Source of the DNA: Symbiodinium natans
Lineage: Eukaryota > Sar > Dinophyceae > Suessiales > Symbiodiniaceae
Assembly: GCA_905221605.1 (NCBI GenBank)
Contig: CAJNDS010001791.1
Coordinates: forward strand, 224,501 to 288,500
Length of the DNA stretch: 64,000 nt
Direction: 5' to 3'
This document shows positions 56,472 through 64,000 of this stretch, piece after piece. The notes beneath the pieces were generated by a model. That model searched no databases. It saw only the letters and a program-made list of their open reading frames with translations, and had not been told where the DNA came from. The position numbers were made by a program, and so were the translations under genes. Every line of letters starts with the position of its first letter. Positions within the stretch are counted from its first letter, which is position 1.

Positions 56472-57731
56472 CTTTGCATGCTTTCAGGGGATATGCTGTG
56501 ATCTCACCTATGGTGCAGGAAAGGTCCTTGTGAGTCTTCCGCTCTGGCAGCTTTGATGAGCAACATGTCTCGAGCAACAGGTTTTCGCAGTCACTTCAAC
56601 ATGTTCCCCCCAATGGTGTGAATCGTCTGTCAGAGCGCACATGCACTAGATCTTACACTGCCTCGGCACTGTCTCAGCTCAACCGGAAGCATGCTAAGGG
56701 ACTTGACTACACCCTTGGACCCTTTGGGGCCCCCCTGTAGGCCCTAAACCCCATAAACTGACAACGCAGGTCTTAGCAGCTGGTGCGGTAGCTGGTCTGC
56801 TTGGCTTCGCTATCTTTGCACCTCGGGGAAAGTTCGGGACGATGTTGCTGTGTGCCACCCGAAACCACCCGAGACTCAAGGCTCTCCGAACAGCTACAGG
56901 GGGATAAGTATGTATTTCTAAGTCTTCGTCAACAGCCTTTAATGATTTTTAAATGAATCTCAGCTGTTTAGTGTTTAGCCAGTTTAGCCTGAGGCCTATT
57001 TTAGGGTCTGCCAGCATGGATGCCCAAAAGGACCGCAAAGACGTGTCGCACAGGACTCTGGCATGGGAAGACGGAAGAGCATGCATCATCGCAAAAGTGA
57101 AAGTTTCGTCGCGCCACAGCATGGCAATTAGGATAGGAGAGCGCTCGCCTTAATTCTAACCTGATGTTGCACTGCAAGCCCGACACCTGTGACGCTCTGC
57201 ACCGACTCTTAACCATTCTCGCTTGGAATTGAGGCTGCGACCATCCGAACACAGCCGATCTCACCTGAGCCCTGACCGGAAAGCTGGCATTTCACTCGGC
57301 TGTTCTCGATCCAGGATGGTTGATGGCGCATGTTTCTCGGATCTCGCTTTGGTTTGGCTAGTCGGTATGTACATCGACCGGCCAGCCTGCAAACAGAAGC
57401 TTGTGCCAGGGCTTGTGTTAGATTAGCTGCAGTGTCGGTTCCTCGGTTCCTCGACACTGCGCTGACAGTCAGGGGCACACCGCGGCTGAGATCCGTCGTG
57501 AAACAGATTTTCGCAGCAGTTGTGGAAGCCATGGAGGTTTTATAGACATGAAGCTCTTGCAACAGATCACGCAGAACTAGAAGCGGACCAATTGCCCACG
57601 CCGGGAAGATAGTTACTTGAAGACAGTTCCGAGCCGCAATGCTAAGGCTGTGAACTTAGACTTCGCCTATTCTGAAAGATCTTCGGCCTGTCTGAGACTT
57701 CTGACGATCTCGCTTTTTGCCGCTGCGCAGG

Positions 57732-58480
57732 TCAAGAACGAGGAGGAGCTGTTGCAGATCGCCGGGCACCAAGCAACATTCGCCGCAACAACTTCAGAAC
57801 CTCTGAAGTTGCAGATGCTGTTACCAGGGACTGCGCTGTGTTCCATGAAGCCATCAAAAACCATGTTGCAGAGCAGAATGGCACAGAAGTAGCAGCAGCC
57901 GCCCCCGTCTGCCAGCGGAGGCGACCAACCTGGAAGGCCACCCAGACAACGCCGTGCCCTCGTACTCGGGGCATTTCTGCAAGACTTGGGCGGAGCTTTG
58001 GGAAGCCTTGTTATGAACGCCTTGCGTTGCCCCGTGCGCGCCTTTGATGCTTCGCTTCCGAAATTTGTCTGTTTGCGAAGTATGTCTGCGAGTGTGCGTG
58101 TGCGTGTTTCTGACTGCTGGCGTGCGTTCTTGCGCCCAGGTCGCACCCTGCATCTATGGCGGCTTCCAGCTTGGTATCCACAACGGCAAGCGCTGGTGGC
58201 GCCCTCAGAGGTTACAAGAAGTGAAAGGAGGCAACAAACAACGCCCCCAAGGCTCCATCAAGATTCCTGCAATGAGAGATACAGAAGAGAGGTCAATAAG
58301 TCGCCCTAATCGGGTGAAAGACGTGTTGCACCGCGTTGCGCACGTTGCGCGCTTGAAGACTTCTGCCCAGGTGGACAGACCGCGTCACGATGCCGCACGG
58401 GCTGATGTGCGTTGTTTTCTGCCCAGACCACGCGCCGCTGGCCCAGGTTTTCCCGGTAGTCCTGCGTGTGCGCGAGTTGA
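57732..58480 (+). CDS. Unrecognised spliced gene
   Basis: Clear exon-like pieces on the + strand: from 57,732 after GCGCAG (VKNEEELLQIAGHQATFAAT), about 57,918-58,000 (EATNLEGHPDNAVPSYSGHF then CKTWAELWEAL) and 58,140-58,211 after GCCCAG (VAPCIYGGFQLGIHNGKRWW). A last piece from 58,371 after GCCCAG is open in two frames. The reading is protein-like throughout. Joins are not all phase-proven and I recognise no family. Confidence 0.45.
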
Positions 58481-58897
58481 GGTTGCATTATAGGAGTTCA
58501 CGGAGTTCACAGGGTCTGGTAGATTTTTCCATCCGTTCCGACGGCACGAAGATTCCCAGCCGGCGGAGCCATCAGAAGAGCGGTTACGGAACGAGTCAGG
58601 CACCTTAGTGAGGCACTACAGGCTAGCTGTGTCTTCCAGATAATTTCTGCGTAGCGTGCTGATGTCACGGGTCTACGAACCCATCAGGAGTTCACAATCA
58701 GGTCTACAGATCTGCGCACATGCATTAGGTGGATCTTTGTATCAACCACAGCATTCTTCACAGGCTTATGAATGCAAATCCATGTCTGCTGCACTCCGAA
58801 GCTATACTTTCCTTCATCTTCCTTCCTGGACCCTAAACCCTAAAATCTTAAAATCCCTAAACCCAAAATCCCTAAAAGCCTGATTCCCTCTTTTAAG

Positions 58898-59352
58898 GAC
58901 CGAGACGAGTGAGGCGCGGCTGCTGTTGAAGGAGGAGATCGCCATCAAGGCGCGCAGGGGAACCCCTTAACTTATGCCGCAAATTTGATGATATGTATAT
59001 ATATATAAATATATTTGTATATAAGTATTCATATATAAATATACATATTGATATAATATATATATATATATATGTGTAATTGTGTCAGCCTCCGCAATGC
59101 TTTTCCGGTGTCAAGGTTCCCTGCAGGTCCGCTTATAGGGACGCACATGGAATGCCACCTGAGGATGCCATCTTCAATTGTGGGCGCGTCGCGGTCCTTG
59201 CCGGCGGCCCGGAGTGAGCGCCTGTTATGACTCTGTCCCCCGTCCCATCTTAAGCTTCAGGGCATTTGTCAAGAAATACCTTGAAAACGCTGCACGCTCG
59301 AGGTGGCCGCGTTCGCCACCGGCAACATGGACTGGCTTCGACATGGCACTGA
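58898..59352 (+). CDS. Unrecognised spliced gene, three exons
   Basis: 58,898-58,949 (ETSEARLLLKEEIAIK) follows TTTTAAG and ends at a GC donor. 59,263-59,289 (AFVKKYLEN) ends at a GC donor. 59,303-59,352 (VAAFATGNMDWLRHGTE) follows CTCGAG and ends at a GC donor. Borders agree with the pattern in the channel gene. The first intron contains the AT-rich tract at 58,995-59,080. The family is not recognised; upstream and downstream exons are missing. Confidence 0.5.
58995..59080. repeat. AT-rich (TA)n tract
   Basis: TATATAAATATAT-type tract within an intron. Confidence 0.9.
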
Positions 59353-60322
59353 GGCATCGCGGGGGAAAGGTCCCCCAAGCCCGACTCTTGAGCTGAGCCT
59401 CATTACAGGAAACCTTACGAATTGTCATCTTTCGTGCCGCTGGCCGGCGCCTTTGTTTTTTGGCACAGCCCTGCATCTACTATAGGCATCAATAGACTCC
59501 ATACACTAACAAGACATTCTATACACACCTGCCCGAAGCTGATAATGGCTCGCTCGAACTCAAGGACGGCCCGCTGGCTTGAAGGGACTCCTTGAATGAA
59601 AGTTCGGGGGAGAATAAGGGTTTACACGAGGCAATTTGAAGCTGACTATCTCTGAAGGGTCCTCCTCGCAAGGATGCTCTTCATCAAGAGCAGCGTGCGC
59701 AAGGCCCCCAGAGCACTCTCACATCCCAGAGCTCACTTAGTCCTTCACGCAGGTCCGCGCGTATGCTGTGCACATTGTTGTGTGGGGAGACGACTCCTCT
59801 TTTTTGTAGCACATGCAGCAATCAAATTTTAGTCGTTGTTCGATCCACCACAACATATCTCTGCTGCTGAGAAGGAAGAGAGAGCGCCTTTCCGCTCCTT
59901 CTGAGGCCCATCCATCCTCATCTTAAGCCCCTGATTCGAGCTGCCCTCGATGCCGGAGCACACGGAGCGTCCGGGGCCTCTGCACACAAGATACACTCTC
60001 AAGCACCCAATGCAACATGGAAGAAAGCCCATTGGTTGTCAATAAGTCAAAGTGCGCCTGAATGGCACCAGGATGGCACGCAGCGCCCCCGCATAATCAA
60101 GTCGTTCGCAGCTCTTGGTGATCACCATTGCCAACCGCACGGCGCACCACAGCAGCTCTTCTGAGTTCTATTGGGGTGGAACTGCTGCTTGGGCTCGCCT
60201 CGATGGCAGATTCGTCTCATGCACAATAGCAGGACTCAGGAGTGACTCACGTGCTTAGCCGAGCCGGGGCCGCACTGCGACCTTCAGTATTTGGCCTGTG
60301 GGTATTCCAACGGTAGGAATGC
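59353..60322. other. No gene recognised
   Basis: Mixed sequence with no convincing exon. Short open frames on both strands lack family resemblance. Confidence 0.45.
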
Positions 60323-60606
60323 TAGGCACACGGGCGCATACAAGAAGAGCTGCTCACATTCACCTCCCCTTGCCCGTCAAAGAAGGGCACCGGAGAGGGC
60401 ACATGGGAAATAGCACAGAGGAACATCATAGCACAAGTACAGAATGAACACTCTTCGGAAATTCCTTCGAAAGAGGGTACACAACATGAACCCTTCTTGT
60501 CAGCAGAGTTTCAACCACTTACTACTCAGTTGCGTAGCATCTGCATCTCAGCGCCATTCGCATGGCCGAAGCACGGCACCGGCGGGATGGAGCCTTGGCC
60601 GGCATA
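60323..60606 (+). CDS. Open frame without ATG, unrecognised
   Basis: About 93 codons are open between a TAG (60,320-60,322) and a TAA (60,604-60,606). It reads EELLTFTSPCPSKKGTGEGT, then NIIAQVQNEHSSEIPSKEGT and SAEFQPLTTQLRSICISAPF. The composition is strongly protein-like. A second + frame (60,444-60,773, with ATG) is also open. Its text style recalls the stretch at 256-660. It may be an exon or a retroelement fragment. Confidence 0.35.
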
Positions 60607-60773
60607 AAAAAGGGGCGGTGATTTTACTGACGCTCGTAGAGACACACAAAAAGAGACACCGAACTATGCTTGAGGCTGAGAGAGGGTGCTTGTTTTCAAG
60701 GGTTCAGGGGGAGAAAGAAGGGTCTCTGGATTCTGTAGTGCTCAGAGAGAATTGTGTCGGACTCCTCTGTTGA

Positions 60774-61339
60774 GGGGGTTGTTGGCCGCATGATGTTCCT
60801 GAACAATAGATCGCAGTCGACCTTCGTACTCATGTGCCTACACCTACTTTCGGTGATTGTCTTTGAAATTGGCAGCTGGCCGGGCGATCTACAAGAGTTG
60901 TCGCAAGAAGTGTTTAGGGGTTTAAGCTAGGGGGTCTAGGGCCTTTAAAGGGGTTTACAGGGGGTCACATGAGAGAGTCCTCTCGAAAAATGCCGAGAGG
61001 GGGAGTCCAATGAGCCTTCTCTCAAGGCGAGCGCCGGCGACACAAGCGGCGCCGAAATCGCAGCCAGGACCCTCAGAGGTCGTTTCTGAGATTTGGGCGT
61101 ATCCGGGGTGGCCCCTTCAAGACCCAGAGGTTTGCAAGGAAGAAGCCATTAAAGAATATGTCTGTATACAAAAAATATAATATATATATATATATATATA
61201 TATTAATATGCATAGATGTATGTATACGTATGGAAGTAACATGACGTGCAGTAAGCCGATGCCTGTAAAAGCGGAGTCTGCCCCCGTTCGGAGTTTCTCA
61301 AAGAAAACTCTATATGCCCCAGATCGTCTTCATTTGTTG
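60774..61339. other. No gene recognised; (TA)n tract
   Basis: Contains degenerate telomere-type words (GTTTAGGGGTTTAAG, about 60,912) and a (TA)n tract at 61,180-61,204. No exon was seen. Confidence 0.45.
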
Positions 61340-61546
61340 CAGATGTCTGTCAGTTTCCAAGAAAGTTCACCGGCCGCGCTTGTCTTGGAGAAGGTCGAAG
61401 CCTTGCCTCACGATACGGCTTGCCTGCCCAGGCCCTGGCAGTGGGAGCCAAGAGCAGCTCGGCAGGAAAGTGGGCCAAAGTGGCAAGCGAGGAGTGCGAT
61501 TCGTTGCTCATCACCAGCTGAAGATGGTTTGGATTGTCAGCTTTGA
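61340..61546 (+). CDS. Possible exon, unrecognised
   Basis: After TGTTGCAG the frame reads MSVSFQESSPAALVLEKVEA and then LPHDTACLPRPWQWE to a TGA at 61,546. A second frame is open across the same bases. It is plausible as an exon on the approach to the kinase gene, not more. Confidence 0.35.
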   Translation, partial: QMSVSFQESSPAALVLEKVEALPHDTACLPRPWQWEPRAARQESGPKWQARSAIRCSSPAEDGLDCQL

Positions 61547-61696
61547 GAGCTGGATTGTTTTCATGAACCCCGATACCGGAAGCAACAAAGGGAAACGACA
61601 AAGGATGCGTGGTTGTACTTGGCAACATGAAGGCTATGACCATGGCACTAGAGCGAATACTATCATTACCACTTAAAGACAACATGCATATTTGCA

Positions 61697-61724
61697 CATA
61701 CATATATATATATATATATATATT
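61697..61724. repeat. (TA)n microsatellite
   Basis: TA tract of about 24 bases. Confidence 0.9.
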
Positions 61725-61999
61725 TCATGTCACCGCCAGGCCTGTGGAGCGTCCCGAGCGCCTCTTGGCAGAGCTGGGATTGGCAAAGGAAAACCCGAGC
61801 ACAAACCGACACACGGCATAGAGAAGCATCAGGACATCATCCGGCCTTCCCCTTGAGCCTCCTTGTAAGGCTCCCATGGTCGACGAGAGAGGTGGGCAGC
61901 CCTGGGCAGCACATGTAAGACATGGCAAAAACTCCTGGTAACATGCGTGAAACGCACGCAAGACTTGTAAGGTGATGATGCAGGAACCATAGGGGAGAT

Positions 62000-62440
62000 G
62001 TGGTGGAAGTCATTGGCTTCACTCGGCTAGCAGTTGACAAGCTGACAGCAGCACAAACCCGTCAGCGTTTTCTTGGCAAGCGCTTGAGTCGTAATTCCCG
62101 ACTCTGCTTGCAAACAGCTCTGGGTCAGCTCATAGTTTCCTTTAGCTCAAGACGGATTCGGGTCGCTCGATGCAATGTGATTTGCAGGCGGCGGCGACGG
62201 CGGCGTAGCAGCGAGAGCAGTGGGGGTGAGAGGCAAGGCCGAGCAAGTCTGGCGGATGCTTTGCGGGTCACATGTGTCGGCATCAACGGAATGGGCATCT
62301 TGGGTCGGTGTGTATGTTCACCCACTGCAAATAATCAGGTTTCCACGAAGGCAGCACGAAGCGCAGCCTTCCGCCATACGGTCCACATAGTTTTGGGTAA
62401 GTCCGGCCTATGGGCCTTCATGTGCCTTCATGTTTGGTGA
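62000..62440 (+). CDS. Open frame of 146 codons, possibly 5' exon(s) upstream of the kinase
   Basis: It begins VVEVIGFTRLAVDKLTAAQT and continues RQRFLGKRLSRNSRLCLQTA; the middle is Arg/Ser-rich (62,190-62,215, CGGCGGCGACGGCGGCG). The first 60 codons look coding; the rest may be intron read-through after a donor at about 62,187. No domain is recognised. It precedes the kinase exons on the same strand. Confidence 0.4.
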   Translation: MVEVIGFTRLAVDKLTAAQTRQRFLGKRLSRNSRLCLQTALGQLIVSFSSRRIRVARCNVICRRRRRRRSSESSGGERQGRASLADALRVTCVGINGMGILGRCVCSPTANNQVSTKAARSAAFRHTVHIVLGKSGLWAFMCLHVW

Positions 62441-62995
62441 GGCGCCGCTCCCCCCCCAGATGCCGAGACGGAGGAGATGCCGCAACAGCCACAACACGCA
62501 GTCAACACCTGGTTCGCACGCTTCTTCTGGCTCTGCAGGTCGGTACCTGGTTCTGTTAGGCTGGTCATTTTTCATTTTTCCCGCCAGGACCACCCCATAT
62601 CTCCGCAGAGCCTGGACAGCAGCTGGGTGATGCAGGCACGGGCTTAAGAGGAGTCATGAGGAAGCTGTTTGTCGTCAGGCCCGCGGTAAGGCGGAGGTTT
62701 TATTTGCACGGCGAAAAGATGATAACCCACACATGACGCGGCGGTAATTCTGCTCGCAGGAAGTTAGACGATGGGCATGTGAAGGCACGACATCAATCGC
62801 ATGATGAGAATCGGCAGATGTTGCACAGAGTTTTTCTCAGCTAGGCACATGCCCGGAGCATGAATGGGCACCGGCATGTGTTCTTTTGCTAGAATTCTGC
62901 ACCATGCCAGCCGCCGCCCAACACTTGCACACCAGTAGCCCGAACGTTTATGAAGCCCATAGAATGTCTTTTTGACGTTTGCAGCGTCGTCTCAG

Positions 62996-63475
62996 GCCGC
63001 TTTGTCGTCCAGCGCGCTTTGGGGGATGGTGCTTCCGGGCGTGTCCTGCGCAGCTCAGAGCAGAGTTGGTACAGTCTCCTGCGTTCCAGCGTGTCACTGT
63101 TTCGAAGATGTGTGGTGGCCACTGTTGACCCCCCACATGGCCATGTCATGCCGTGTCATACCGTGCCGCTGCTAAGGCTGCCGCGACGAGGTCGAGGGCA
63201 CCGTGGTGGCGGTGACACCGAGTTGCGCTTCAGAGAATCCGGGAACATATAACCTAAAACCCGAAACCCTGTAGGCGGGCGGCAAAGGAAACCCAGATGA
63301 GCAGGACGTACGAGTTGCATCGTTTCTTGGGTATACTTCATGGCGCCTCAGGAAGGTGTCCCGGCCTTCCAGACGGACCAGGAGGACAGGGTTGTTACGG
63401 AGATCTTTTCTGCACTGCTAGTTCAGTTCGACTTGTCTTCGAACCAGCTCAAGCCCCGCATGGCCATATCGTAAT
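62996..63475 (+). CDS. Protein kinase N-lobe, first exons, partial
   Basis: Exon 62,996-63,048 follows GTCTCAG and reads RFVVQRALGDGASGRVLR, the glycine-rich ATP loop (LGDGASGRV) of a Ser/Thr-type kinase. Exon 63,177-63,213 (CRDEVEGTVVAV) follows GCTAAG and joins in phase; through a GA donor it joins an exon from 63,352 that begins with Lys-Val (KVSRP), giving the conserved AVK with the ATP-binding lysine. Later text (VVTEIFSALL, about 63,391; APHGHIVIS, about 63,453) could be helix C and the HPHIV strand but joins are unsure. The catalytic loop lies beyond the window or was not recognised. The subfamily cannot be told. Confidence 0.65.
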
Positions 63476-63479
63476 CTCC

Positions 63480-64000
63480 TGATGTTGAGGTGGGTTATAC
63501 CTAGCACGGCCGTCCGTTTGGATGTTCGCGGGCCCTGGTCATGGTCATGGGACTCCCTGTTGTCAATCATTGGCAGGCACGCCGAAACGGAGGTCACCAT
63601 GCTCCGGAAACTCCAGACACTTGGAAGCCATCAATCGGGAACACGTAACAAATTGCATACGATGGGTGGTGTTGCCTACGTTCTTCGTGTGGCTTCCTCA
63701 TGTTCCTCAAGTGTGTCAGCTCCAAAACGGACCTCATTCAAATACCTAATGCTTTTCATAAAATCTATAAGTCTTCTAGCCTTAGCTTAAGACCACTGGC
63801 CCTTAAGACATCTGCGAGTTCGCGAGGGCCTTGGCCACTCCTCAAAAGCCAACCTCACGCAGCTAGCAGCACGGTTCCCTCAAGCCATGCAAAGATCATC
63901 TGGACCAAGCCTTGGAGTGTACCATAGGGGGCTCCAGGAATAATACTTGTGAGCGTCTGGGAGTCTGCACTCCGTGCCATGGCTTGAAGGAAAAACAAAG
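63480..64000. other. No exon firmly recognised at the right edge
   Basis: Probably continues the kinase gene. Open frames (63,482-63,790) carry no recognised kinase motif. Confidence 0.4.

Noticed and set aside
1-64000. tRNA, rRNA or other structural RNA genes
   Set aside because: Checked by eye for B-box-like GGTTCGAATCC words and cloverleaf ends; only partial matches (for example near 34,567) without a folding partner.

Overview
The window reads as nuclear DNA of a dinoflagellate, most likely a Symbiodiniaceae-type alga (inference). The evidence is internal: genes built from very short exons, splice donors that are mostly GC with some GT and GA, acceptors that are almost always AG followed by G, recognisable genes that all lie on the + strand, CCCTAAA/TTTAGGG telomere-type repeats inside introns, abundant microsatellites and G/C homopolymers, and Ty1/copia debris. 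Long ORFs are poor guides here. Most real coding sequence sits in exons of 20-120 bases, which I joined by phase and by family resemblance.

Layout. 0-4 kb: tail exons of unrecognised genes. 4.17-15.80 kb: C-terminal half of a pepsin-type aspartic protease. One of its introns (13,457-15,483) carries a near-intronless UBL+RCC1-repeat gene copy. Lys/Glu-rich exons (12.2-13.2 kb) may be an insert of the protease or part of another gene. 17.5-18.5 kb: a small unrecognised gene. 19.0-28.15 kb: a six-transmembrane voltage-gated cation channel with C-terminal EF-hands, reconstructed from about 23 exons as small as 17 bases. Its introns hold a dead Ty1/copia element, a short dispersed repeat and a telomere-type array. 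28-37 kb: scattered unrecognised exons. 36.8-37.4 kb: a very long CA/CCCACA satellite. 39.0-40.4 kb: a second UBL+RCC1-repeat copy, broken by about ten frameshifts. 46.7-48.3 kb: exons of a probable MFS transporter.

51.4-54.8 kb: a conspicuously AT-rich island unlike its surroundings. It carries a degenerate A32/FtsK-like packaging ATPase, a Cys-containing viral-type protein, a coiled-coil protein and a CxxC zinc-finger protein. I read it as the decaying remnant of an integrated DNA virus or polinton-like element. Two GC-rich host elements later inserted into it, each flanked by a short target duplication.

55-63 kb: further spliced fragments without clear identity. The right edge enters the N-lobe of a protein kinase, at 62,996 onward.

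The channel, protease, transporter and kinase do not form a pathway. The window shows ordinary dinoflagellate gene streaming with several layers of mobile and viral insertions. Limits: splice sites were set by eye, no transcript data were available, and frameshifts in the broken genes could partly be assembly errors.
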